Source: Flavobacteriales bacterium (GTDB lineage: Bacteria > Bacteroidota > Bacteroidia > Flavobacteriales > BACL11). From it: a stretch of 32,100 nucleotides of DNA. This document shows positions 19,523 to 28,540 of this stretch, piece after piece. The number at the start of each line of letters is the position of its first letter. The first letter of the stretch is position 1. The position numbers and the translations under genes are program-made. Location: contig JAAZYM010000061.1 of NCBI GenBank assembly GCA_014239655.1, forward strand, positions 1-32,100. The letters run 5' to 3'. Below the pieces are notes generated by a model. It was not told where the DNA came from and searched no databases. It saw nothing but the letters and a program-made list of their open reading frames with translations.

Positions 19523-22500
19523 ATGATAAAACGTTTTCTAGGATTTTTATTGTCTGTTAAATTAGCATCATTTCTTATTTTAGTTTTTGCTGCTGTAATT
19601 GGGTTTGCTACGTTCATTGAAAATGATTTTGGGAGAGTATCTGCTAAGGCATTAATTTATTCTAAATGGTGGTTTGAATTAATACTTTTCATTTTATTAA
19701 TTAATCTTATATATAATTTAAAAAGATATAATCTCTTTAGGAAAGAGAAGGCAGCAGTTTTAACCTTTCATTTAGCCTTTATTGTTATTTTGATTGGATC
19801 GGCTATTACAAGGTATTATAGTTTTGAGGGTATGATGCATATTAGAGAAGGGGAGGAATCAAATATTATAGTCTCAGATGATGTCTTTTTACAGATAAAA
19901 GTTGATGACAGGAAATTACAATTAGAGAATGATAAGAAATTATTTCTTTCTGCTATTAGTAATAATAATTTTTCTTTGCCTGTAAAGTTCCTAGATAACC
20001 AGATTTCAATTGATTATGTAGATTTTCTACCAAATGTTAGAGATACTTTTATTATTGGAGTCGATGGAGTAAGAACATTACATCTAATTGTTCCTGGAGA
20101 TAATGGTATGCAATCTGAATACCTTAAAGATGGTGAGCAGAAGAAAATAAAAGATCACATCTTTACTTTTAACAATCCAATTATTGGAGCTATTAATGTC
20201 TTGTCAAAAGACAGTCTCTTAATGTGTGAATCTTCTTTTGATATTGGATCAATGAAAATGATTGATCGTTCAACAGCTAACTTTATTGCTAATACTAGTT
20301 TTTTATTATCTAAAAAGACATTGTATTCAGTTAATGAATTAAATTTTGTCTTAAAGGAGATTATTTCTAATGGAAAGGATGAGCTGTATAGCTCTTCAAA
20401 GGTAATGAAGGATGGAAATATGGATGCTTTAATTGTAAATATAAATTGTAATGGAGAATCAAAAAGAGTGAATTTGTTTGGAGGTAAAGGATTTACTTCT
20501 AAACCACAAGAAATATTAGTTGGTAATACTTATTTTAATTTATCATATGGCTCTAAGAATTATTATGTTCCATTTAGGATTAAATTGAGAGATTTTCAAT
20601 TAGAAAGATACCCAGGTTCTATGAGTCCTGCATCATTTGCAGCTGAGGTGACAGTTAAAGATGGTCAGTTAGAAAAAGATTTTAGAATATTTATGAATAA
20701 TGTCCTAGATTATAAGGGTTATCGTTTCTTTCAATCTTCTTATGATCAGGATGAGAAAGGGACTATTCTTTCTGTTAATCATGATATGTTAGGAACAATT
20801 GTAAGTTATCTTGGATATTTTCTATTAGCATTAGGTATGATTATGGTATTTTTTACTTCTGAAACCAGATTTTCTTTTTTGACTAAGCAACTTAATAAGC
20901 TAAAAAACAGAATAGTATTGCTTTTAATACTATGTATTAGTTATTCTAGTTCATCTGCACAAGATAATTTAGACAGTATAATTGTAGCAAATACAATTGA
21001 TATTGATCATGTTAAGGTCTTTGAGAGTCTCTTAGTTCAAGATAATGGTGGTCGTGTAAAACCTGTTAATACACTGTGTTCTGAATTTTTAAGAAAGATT
21101 TCTAGAAAAGATAATATTTTTAATCAGAACCCTTCTCAGGTTATTTTGGGAATGATGAAGAATCCTAAGCTTTGGAGTAATGTGCCAATGATTAAGATAA
21201 CTCATGAGAAATTAAAATTATTGCTAGAGACAGAGGCAAATAGAGTTTCTTTTAGATCTTTTTTTAATCAGGATGGAGATTATATTTTAAAGAATCTAGT
21301 AGAGAATGTAAATGCGAAAGCACCAATAAATAGAGACAAATTTGATAAAGATATTATTACTGTTGATGAACGTATAAATATTTGTTTTACAGTTTATAAT
21401 GGAGATATATTCAGATTTTTTCCATTAGTTAATGATTCAAATAACACATGGTATACAGCTAGAGAAAATAGTTTTTTCTCTAATAAAGATTCTCTTTTTG
21501 TTTCAAATATCATGATGATGTATATGAATTCATTAGATCGAGCTATTGTAGAAGATAGTTGGGCTACTTGTGATAGTGTTGTGTCATACATTTCTAAATT
21601 TCAATATCGTTATGGGCAGAAGGTAATACCTAGAGGATATAAGGTTAAGCTAGAGGTGCTTTATAATAAACTTAGTATATTTTCTAATCTTTTTATGTAT
21701 TTCTTTATTGTTGGGTTGGTTTTTTTGATTCTTCTTATAATTAGAATTTTTAATAGTAACATACTTTCTGGAGTAATAAAATTATTTCAACTTCTCATTG
21801 TTCTTGGTTTTGTATATCAAACTTTAGGGTTAACGAGTCGTTGGATTATTTCTGGGCATGCACCATGGAGTAATGGATATGAATCAATGATATATATATC
21901 ATGGGCTACAATGTTATCAGGGATTATTTTTAGTAAGAAATCTAAGATGACTCTTGCAGCTACAACATTAGTTACGTCTTTGTTTTTAATGGTAGCTCAT
22001 CTTAATTGGTTAGATCCAGAAATCACCAACATAGTACCAGTTTTAAATTCTTATTGGTTAATGATTCATGTTTCAATTATTACAGCAAGTTATGGGTTTT
22101 TATCTTTAGGGGCTGTTTTAGGATTCTTTTCTCTATGGTTAATAATCTTTTCTAATGAAAATACAAAAGAACGATTAACAGCTACAATTAAGGAATTAAC
22201 ATTAATTAATGAGAAATCTATAACTATTGGCCTGTTTATGTTGTCTATAGGCACATTTTTAGGTGGTGTATGGGCAAATGAATCTTGGGGTAGGTATTGG
22301 GGCTGGGATCCAAAAGAAACATGGGCATTGGTGAGTGTTTTAGTATATGTATTTATCTTACATATGCGATTAATTCCTGCTTTATCTGGAATTTACACTT
22401 TCAATCTAGCATCACTTATAGGGATATGGTCTATTATTATGACATATTTTGGTGTTAATTATTATCTGTCTGGTTTGCATTCTTATGCAGCAGGAGATCC

Positions 22501-22594
22501 TATGCCTATTCCTTCTTTCGTATATTATTTGATATTCATTACCTTAATAACTGCTATTTTAGCAAAGTTTAAATATAAAAGATATTATTCATGA
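19523..22594 (+). CDS. ccsBA: Cytochrome c biogenesis protein CcsBA (ResB-CcsA fusion)
   Basis: ResB-like N-terminus (MIKRFLGFLLSVKLASFLILVFAAVIGFATFIEND), CcsA heme-handling WANESWGRYWGWDPKETWALVSVLVYVFILHMRL; 1023 aa. Confidence 0.93.
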   Translation: MIKRFLGFLLSVKLASFLILVFAAVIGFATFIENDFGRVSAKALIYSKWWFELILFILLINLIYNLKRYNLFRKEKAAVLTFHLAFIVILIGSAITRYYSFEGMMHIREGEESNIIVSDDVFLQIKVDDRKLQLENDKKLFLSAISNNNFSLPVKFLDNQISIDYVDFLPNVRDTFIIGVDGVRTLHLIVPGDNGMQSEYLKDGEQKKIKDHIFTFNNPIIGAINVLSKDSLLMCESSFDIGSMKMIDRSTANFIANTSFLLSKKTLYSVNELNFVLKEIISNGKDELYSSSKVMKDGNMDALIVNINCNGESKRVNLFGGKGFTSKPQEILVGNTYFNLSYGSKNYYVPFRIKLRDFQLERYPGSMSPASFAAEVTVKDGQLEKDFRIFMNNVLDYKGYRFFQSSYDQDEKGTILSVNHDMLGTIVSYLGYFLLALGMIMVFFTSETRFSFLTKQLNKLKNRIVLLLILCISYSSSSAQDNLDSIIVANTIDIDHVKVFESLLVQDNGGRVKPVNTLCSEFLRKISRKDNIFNQNPSQVILGMMKNPKLWSNVPMIKITHEKLKLLLETEANRVSFRSFFNQDGDYILKNLVENVNAKAPINRDKFDKDIITVDERINICFTVYNGDIFRFFPLVNDSNNTWYTARENSFFSNKDSLFVSNIMMMYMNSLDRAIVEDSWATCDSVVSYISKFQYRYGQKVIPRGYKVKLEVLYNKLSIFSNLFMYFFIVGLVFLILLIIRIFNSNILSGVIKLFQLLIVLGFVYQTLGLTSRWIISGHAPWSNGYESMIYISWATMLSGIIFSKKSKMTLAATTLVTSLFLMVAHLNWLDPEITNIVPVLNSYWLMIHVSIITASYGFLSLGAVLGFFSLWLIIFSNENTKERLTATIKELTLINEKSITIGLFMLSIGTFLGGVWANESWGRYWGWDPKETWALVSVLVYVFILHMRLIPALSGIYTFNLASLIGIWSIIMTYFGVNYYLSGLHSYAAGDPMPIPSFVYYLIFITLITAILAKFKYKRYYS

Positions 22595-23292
22595 AATTAG
22601 ATGTTTTAGCTTTTGGTGCCCATCCAGATGATGTAGAATTAGGTTGTGGAGGAACAATTATAAAGCATACGAGTAATAAATTAAAAGTTGGTATAATAGA
22701 TTTAACCAAAGGAGAATTAGGAACTAGAGGATCAGCTAAAATTAGAATGAAAGAGGCAGATTCAGCAAGTAAATTAATGAATATTGCATTAAGAGAGAAT
22801 CTTGCTTTTGATGATGGGTTCTTTATTAATGATGATAATCATAAAAGAGTATTAATAAGAAAGATTAGAGAATATCAGCCAGATATTATCTTAACAAATG
22901 CTCCTTCTGATAGGCATCCAGATCATTCAAGAGCATCTCAATTAACTATTGATGCTTGTTTTCTTGCAGGTTTAGAGAAGGTTGATACTGATCAAGAGGT
23001 ATGGCGACCAAAAGCTATTTATCATTATATACAGTTTAATAATATAAGTCCAGATTTTGTAGTCGATATATCAGAGTATTTTGATCAGAAAATAAAAGCA
23101 GTGAAGGAGTATAAGTCGCAATTTTATAATCCTGATTCAAAAGAAACTAATACAATTATCTCATCCAAGGAATTTTTTGAAAGTATTGAATATAGAGCAA
23201 AAGATTTAGGAAGACAAACAGCATGTAAGTATGCAGAGGGTTTTATTGCTCATCAATTACCTAAGATTAATTTATTAAATGACATTAAATAA
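22591..23292 (+). CDS. bshB1: Bacillithiol biosynthesis deacetylase BshB1 (LmbE/PIG-L family)
   Basis: LDVLAFGAHPDDVELGCGGTIIKH, DLTKGELGTRGSAKIR, NAPSDRHPDHSRASQLT, 4-bp overlap with ccsBA. Confidence 0.93.
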   Translation: MKLDVLAFGAHPDDVELGCGGTIIKHTSNKLKVGIIDLTKGELGTRGSAKIRMKEADSASKLMNIALRENLAFDDGFFINDDNHKRVLIRKIREYQPDIILTNAPSDRHPDHSRASQLTIDACFLAGLEKVDTDQEVWRPKAIYHYIQFNNISPDFVVDISEYFDQKIKAVKEYKSQFYNPDSKETNTIISSKEFFESIEYRAKDLGRQTACKYAEGFIAHQLPKINLLNDIK

Positions 23293-23323
23293 AAAAACCG
23301 GACTCTAAGAGTCCGGTTTTTTT
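23291..23323. terminator. Bidirectional intrinsic terminator between bshB1 and the T9SS gene
   Basis: AAAAAAACCGGACTC TAA GAGTCCGGTTTTTTT: perfect 15-bp stem, 3-nt loop. Confidence 0.93.
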
Positions 23324-23341
23324 AAGGTTAAATTAAGGTCT

Positions 23342-25255
23342 TTATTTAGAAATAATAAATTTCTCAGTGTATTTTATATTGTTGTTATTAAATTTTATAA
23401 AATACACTCCATTTTCCAAATCAGTTAAATTAATATTAAATCTATTTTCTCCTGCAAAAGTATTTAAAGAATATTTTTTGATTTGCTCACCTAAAATATT
23501 GTTTATTGATAAAGTAATTTTAGAGCTTTTCTCACTATATAGATCTAAAGTTATCTTGTCATTTGCTGGATTAGGGTATACAGAAAAGTTTATGTCTAAA
23601 TTATTATTGATTACATTTGTTGATGAATTGCTTAATTCAAATGTATCTAGTTCTAAGTAGATTATTTCGTTAAGATCAATAATATCTTCATCACCCCTTA
23701 CTGCTAGTCCTGGCTCAAAATCTTTTTGATAAATTAGTCTTATTTTATCATCCACATTTCTATCCATTCTTGCAAAAACACATTCTTGAGCTCCACCCCA
23801 TAAATCATGTGGTGTTACATCTTTAGGAGTGCTCCAAGTGGTTCCTCCATCCATACTCTTAATAACGAAAACATGTCTAAAATTTTGAGAACCTTGATCT
23901 ACATTTTCGACTAAAGATGAATATGAAACAAATATATTTCCTTGATTATCAATACCTGCACTTGGCATACAGTCTAGAGACAGATAATATGTTGGAATAC
24001 CAACATAATTAAGGATGCCATCTCCATCAAAATCTTGAGCAGAAGCTATCATCTGTGGAAGACTTGAATACCATAAAGACGGACTTGTTATTGGATTGTT
24101 AGCATAGTCATCTGGTCCCATATTTTCATTCCAGTATATGATTCCACTAGTTCCTCCAAAGTATGAAGTATTTCCATCAGAAAGATCTGCATCAAGTAGT
24201 CTCATATTTCCAAAAAACACATGTGCAGTTCCACTATTGTCTAATAAAACTGTACCAGCTCCATCGGTGCTATACAAGCTATCCATTACACCATCTTGAT
24301 CAAGATCTATTCCAGCATCAGTAGTGTATTTGTCAACTGGAAAGTCAAGAAAAACAGTACTTGTCCATGTATTTCCATTATCAGTAGATTTTAGAAGTAC
24401 TGAATCATCTAAATCACCAAAATATGCTATTACAACAGTTTCTCCTTGAGCAGCAATTGCATAGCCATCACCGTCAAACCCTACATATTTACTAGTGTCA
24501 AGAGTCGGTAACTGCATGTCTTGTATATCCCAGGTAACTCCACCATCTTGAGATCTATAGTATACTAAGGCTCCATCTAGACCATTCCAGATAGTCCCTC
24601 CAAGACCAGTAGGTGCAATGACACCAACCATATGTATACTTTCATTATTTGCTCCTCCTATTACAGATCTATTCCAGATAATATCAGTATAAATACCATT
24701 ACTATCCATTGAAGAGATTATCTGTTCATCCCAAGTTCCAGAACCTACAGAAGGACGATGCGTCATTAATAGGTATCCATTATCTGTATTATGTGTGATT
24801 GCTATTTCTTTCCCAGATGCTGTAGCTAGAATTGAAGGCCATCCTCCTCTTGAGGATTCTAATCTTGCAGTAGGGTTAGATCCCCATGAAGAACCATCAT
24901 AAAAATTGTATCCAGTACCTCTATCAGAATATGCAGCAGCATATTGGGCACTCATTGTCCATGTTGCAGAAATAGTTCCATCGTTATGTCTAATTAATCT
25001 ATTATCTACAGATGCATTTGATTGTAAGTCATATGTTGTTGTTCCAATTAGAACTTCATCCATACTCATTGTTTTTGATGCAATCGTATTAGGGTTAGTG
25101 TTTGTAATTAGGTTACTTAATACCTCATTACCACTAATCATATTTTTTGGTGTTATTGAACTAACATCTCCATTTTTTATTTTATATGGTGAGTTTTGAG
25201 CAATAATAGTATTACAAAATATAATTATGACTAGGTATGTAAAAGTTTTTTTCAT
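23342..25255 (-). CDS. Secreted Asp-box/BNR (sialidase-fold-like) protein with type IX secretion sorting domain
   Basis: Signal peptide; Asp-box motifs YRSQDGGVTWDI, LKSTDNGNTWTS, IKSMDGGTTWST; C-terminal T9SS type A domain VYPNPANDKITLDL...LGEQIKKYSLN...LENGVYFIKF. Confidence 0.88.
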   Translation of the reverse strand: MKKTFTYLVIIIFCNTIIAQNSPYKIKNGDVSSITPKNMISGNEVLSNLITNTNPNTIASKTMSMDEVLIGTTTYDLQSNASVDNRLIRHNDGTISATWTMSAQYAAAYSDRGTGYNFYDGSSWGSNPTARLESSRGGWPSILATASGKEIAITHNTDNGYLLMTHRPSVGSGTWDEQIISSMDSNGIYTDIIWNRSVIGGANNESIHMVGVIAPTGLGGTIWNGLDGALVYYRSQDGGVTWDIQDMQLPTLDTSKYVGFDGDGYAIAAQGETVVIAYFGDLDDSVLLKSTDNGNTWTSTVFLDFPVDKYTTDAGIDLDQDGVMDSLYSTDGAGTVLLDNSGTAHVFFGNMRLLDADLSDGNTSYFGGTSGIIYWNENMGPDDYANNPITSPSLWYSSLPQMIASAQDFDGDGILNYVGIPTYYLSLDCMPSAGIDNQGNIFVSYSSLVENVDQGSQNFRHVFVIKSMDGGTTWSTPKDVTPHDLWGGAQECVFARMDRNVDDKIRLIYQKDFEPGLAVRGDEDIIDLNEIIYLELDTFELSNSSTNVINNNLDINFSVYPNPANDKITLDLYSEKSSKITLSINNILGEQIKKYSLNTFAGENRFNINLTDLENGVYFIKFNNNNIKYTEKFIISK

Positions 25256-25291
25256 AATTTTTGTTTTAGTTAAAAATGTACTGTAATAATA

Positions 25292-27394
25292 CTAAAAAAT
25301 TTTCTTAAATTTTAATCTAATGGAGTTTCCTATTACAATAACATCAGAAAAAGCCATGAAAAGTGCAGCCCACATAGGATTTAGATAACCTAAACATGCT
25401 ATTGGGATCGCTATTATATTATAGGAGAACGCCCAAAATAGATTTTGTTTTATGGTTAATAGAGTATGTTGACTAATTTTTAATGCTTTAGGAAGTTGTT
25501 TTAGATTATTGTTGTTTAATAGAATTATTTCTGATGATTGAATAGCTATTTGACTTGCATTACCAAGAGATATTCCAAGAGTTGCTCTTGCTAGGGCAGG
25601 AGCATCATTTATACCATCACCAAGCATTATAGTATCATTGTTAGTATTTAATTCATCAATAACCTTTAATTTATTCTCTGGCAATTGATTAAAAAAAAGT
25701 TTATTAAAAGATAAGGTCTTATTAATCTGTTCACATTTTTCTTGTCTATCCCCACTTATTAAGATGGTAGAATATCCATTATTTTTGAGTGTTTGAATTA
25801 CTTCTGTAGTTCCATCTTTGATTTCGTCTTTTAGATTAATAGTAGCAATAATTTTATCATCCTTTTTGATATATATATCAAATTTTTCTTTCTGGTTTTC
25901 ACTTGCATCTTTTCCGATGAAATAGTTGTTGTGATTATATTTTGCAGAAATCCCTACTCCATTCTTCTCTTTAATATCAGTAATATGTAATTCGCTAGAA
26001 AAGTTAGTTAATTCATCAATTAATGAATTAGCTATTGGATGCGAAGAATGTTTTTCAATGTTATAGATTATATTTTTTATTTCTTTTTCATCACCTTCTA
26101 TTACATTAAACTGTTGGATTCTAAATTTTCCTGTTGTTATTGTCCCAGTTTTATCAAATGCGATATTATTAATATTTGCCATTTTTTCTAATGTTTGTCC
26201 ACCTTTGATAAGGATTCCATTCTTAGCAGCTCTTCCAATACCTACCATGATTGCTGTAGGTGTGGCTAGACCCATTGCGCAAGGACATGAGATAACTAAG
26301 ACAGCTACTGATCTTAAGAATGCATCAACAGAAGAAAGGTTAAACATAAAATGTGAAATAAAAAAGGTACAAATAGAGATTCCAATAACAATAGGCACAA
26401 ATATTGAACTTACTTTATCGCCAATTTTCTGAATCTTAGGTTGATCTTTCTGAGCATCTTTAACAAGTTTGATAATTTGTGAAAGAATTGTTTTGTTTCC
26501 TATAGTTGTTGCTTCTATTTTAATACTTCCATTAATTAGGATTGTCCCTCCAATAACATTGGATTTGATAGTTTTATTAATAGGTAAGCTTTCGCCTGTT
26601 AACATAGATTCATCAACTGTACAATCTCCCCATATAATTTTCCCATCAGTTGGTATAATATCTCCACTATTAATTATTAATATGTCTCCTTGTTTTATTT
26701 CTTCAAATTTTATCTCAATAATTTTTTCATTTTCTATTTTCTTTGCAGTAATTTTTTGAATATTAGATAATTCTTTTAATGCTGTAGTTGTTTGTTTTAC
26801 TGATCTATGTTCTAATACATTTCCTAATAGAACTAAGGTAATTATAGTTGCAGATGTTTCAAAAAAAAGATAGTCATTTACTTGATTAGTGCCATAAAAC
26901 AACCACCATCCATAAATACTGTAGAAAAATGCTGCTGAACTTCCAATAAAGATTAAAACATCCATATTAGGAACACCAATTTTTAATGATCCAAAAGCAC
27001 TTTTCCCAAAATAGATGACACCAATAAAATACACCGGTAGGCATAGAATTAATTGAACAAGAGGATCGTAAAGTATATTGTCATGACCTAGAAACATATG
27101 ACTAAAAAGAGGTATGGTAAAAATTAATGATATGCAAAATAGGATTTCTACTTTGGAATATTTTTTTTCTTTTTGATCTGGGTTTTTTACTTTATATCCG
27201 ATTTCTTCTATTATTGATATAATTTCATCTTTAGTGTTATGGTTGGCTGAGCAATTAACTTCTCCTAATGAGAAATCTACAGAAACATTATTTATTGAGT
27301 TGTCTTCAAGATGTTTTTTTAGACCAATAGCACAATTATTACATGTCATGCCTTCAACTTGTAAAGTGATGTCTTTTACAGCTTCATTTTCCAT
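25292..27394 (-). CDS. copA: Heavy-metal (copper-type) P1B-ATPase with N-terminal HMA domain
   Basis: HMA motif GMTCNNCAIGLKKHL, TGES, VISCPCAMGLATP (CPC), DKTGTITTG, HP motif (SSHPIANSL), GDGINDAPALA. Confidence 0.94.
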   Translation of the reverse strand: MENEAVKDITLQVEGMTCNNCAIGLKKHLEDNSINNVSVDFSLGEVNCSANHNTKDEIISIIEEIGYKVKNPDQKEKKYSKVEILFCISLIFTIPLFSHMFLGHDNILYDPLVQLILCLPVYFIGVIYFGKSAFGSLKIGVPNMDVLIFIGSSAAFFYSIYGWWLFYGTNQVNDYLFFETSATIITLVLLGNVLEHRSVKQTTTALKELSNIQKITAKKIENEKIIEIKFEEIKQGDILIINSGDIIPTDGKIIWGDCTVDESMLTGESLPINKTIKSNVIGGTILINGSIKIEATTIGNKTILSQIIKLVKDAQKDQPKIQKIGDKVSSIFVPIVIGISICTFFISHFMFNLSSVDAFLRSVAVLVISCPCAMGLATPTAIMVGIGRAAKNGILIKGGQTLEKMANINNIAFDKTGTITTGKFRIQQFNVIEGDEKEIKNIIYNIEKHSSHPIANSLIDELTNFSSELHITDIKEKNGVGISAKYNHNNYFIGKDASENQKEKFDIYIKKDDKIIATINLKDEIKDGTTEVIQTLKNNGYSTILISGDRQEKCEQINKTLSFNKLFFNQLPENKLKVIDELNTNNDTIMLGDGINDAPALARATLGISLGNASQIAIQSSEIILLNNNNLKQLPKALKISQHTLLTIKQNLFWAFSYNIIAIPIACLGYLNPMWAALFMAFSDVIVIGNSIRLKFKKIF

Positions 27395-27438
27395 GTAACA
27401 AATATATATAAGTTATTTATGTTTAATGAATATTAATA

Positions 27439-27446
27439 TATATTTG
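27439..27446 (+). promoter_or_regulatory. Candidate -7 element (TATATTTG) upstream of tRNA-His
   Basis: TAnnTTTG match 12 bp upstream of the mature tRNA 5' end; same TATATTTGCAA string as upstream of csp. Confidence 0.45.
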
Positions 27447-27458
27447 CAATCTTAAAAT

Positions 27459-27533
27459 GGTGGTTGTAGCTCAGTTGGTTAGAGCACTGGTTTGTGGTGC
27501 CGGGGGCCGTGGGTTCGAATCCCATCAGCCACC
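27459..27533 (+). tRNA. tRNA-His (anticodon GTG at 27494-27496), G-1 genomically encoded, CCA not encoded
   Basis: Cloverleaf folded by hand: acceptor GTGGTTG/CAGCCAC, D stem GCTC/GAGC, anticodon stem CTGGT/GCCGG with loop TTGTGGT, T arm GTGGG-TTCGAAT-CCCAT; G-1:C73 pair. Confidence 0.95.
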
Positions 27534-27536
27534 CAT

Positions 27537-27567
27537 AAAAAAAGAGTTGATTTTTCAACTCTTTTTT
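27537..27567. terminator. Bidirectional intrinsic terminator downstream of tRNA-His and the thioredoxin-like gene
   Basis: AAAAAAGAGTTGA TTTT TCAACTCTTTTTT hairpin with A/T flanks; overlaps the stop codon of the minus-strand gene. Confidence 0.88.
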
Positions 27568-28057
27568 ATTTTACTTTATTTAGATTTCTGATTAATTGGG
27601 GCTTTGATTTGAAGCCAGAGAATTGTGCAACTTTCTTATCTTTACCATCAATGACAACTATTGTTGGCCAATAGAAATTTCCATTTGTTGGAGCAACTAA
27701 ATCAAAAAAAAGATTATGTCTCCAGCTTGATTTTGGATCTTCTTCAATGGAAACATCATTAATATATTTTTTCCCATTATAGGTAATTGGGTTCTTAGTT
27801 TTTCCATTTATCATTACAGGAAAAAAATTCCCGTTAATTAATCTAATAATTAGTGGGTCACTTAACACTTCTTTTTTCATTCTCATGCAATAATCACAAT
27901 TATCTCTATAGAAAAAGATTAGCATGTTTTTATTATATTTTTCAGAATATTTTTCTCCATTTGAAAGTGAAAGCCATTCAATTGAATTTTTTTGAGCTCC
28001 CTGAGTAAAAGATAGATAAGGAAGAAGACTTAATAAAAGAATAAATATTCTTTTCAT
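27566..28057 (-). CDS. Secreted thioredoxin-fold protein with CDYC motif
   Basis: Signal peptide MKRIFILLLSLLPYLSFTQG; FFYRDNCDYCMRMKKEVL; YWPTIVVIDG. Confidence 0.82.
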   Translation of the reverse strand: MKRIFILLLSLLPYLSFTQGAQKNSIEWLSLSNGEKYSEKYNKNMLIFFYRDNCDYCMRMKKEVLSDPLIIRLINGNFFPVMINGKTKNPITYNGKKYINDVSIEEDPKSSWRHNLFFDLVAPTNGNFYWPTIVVIDGKDKKVAQFSGFKSKPQLIRNLNKVK

Positions 28058-28522
28058 TTATCTGTCTTTTAGATATTTTTTTGCTCCAGTTATCCATGCG
28101 CTAGGCCCTCCTTTGACATAACCTTGAGCACCTAATCTTTTAAAATTAATTTTTTTATCTACAACTTCAGGTATAACAAACCATCCAGTAGGATATCCTC
28201 TAACTGCAAACATATTACGTAGATTTTCATTTTGCTGTCTGGTTTTTTCATCAAGTTTCTTTCTTCTTGGGAAATCTAATTCAACAAGTACTAAGTTCTC
28301 TTTTGCCCATTTTACAAATTCTGGTTTAAAGAAAACTTCTTTTTGTAGTCTAACACACCATCCGCACCAGTCACTTCCTGTAAAAAAGAAAAAAAGAGGT
28401 TTTTTATCTTCCATTGATATGTTGATTGCTTTTTCAACGTCTGTGTGCCATTCTAATGCGTTCTCTTGTGAGTAAAGATTAATTGAGATAAGAAGTAATA
28501 GTATCGAGAATATTTTTTTCAT
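28058..28522 (-). CDS. Secreted thioredoxin-fold protein with WCGWC motif
   Basis: Signal peptide MKKIFSILLLLISINLYSQ; FFFTGSDWCGWCVRLQKEVF; RGYPTGWFVIPE. Confidence 0.87.
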   Translation of the reverse strand: MKKIFSILLLLISINLYSQENALEWHTDVEKAINISMEDKKPLFFFFTGSDWCGWCVRLQKEVFFKPEFVKWAKENLVLVELDFPRRKKLDEKTRQQNENLRNMFAVRGYPTGWFVIPEVVDKKINFKRLGAQGYVKGGPSAWITGAKKYLKDR

Positions 28523-28540
28523 TTTATGATTTTTAAAGTT

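Noticed and set aside
27492-27674. ORF starting inside tRNA-His (MWCRGPWVRIPSATHKKRV...)
   Set aside because: Typical spurious ORF from tRNA T-arm sequence, runs through the terminator and antisense to the thioredoxin-like gene.
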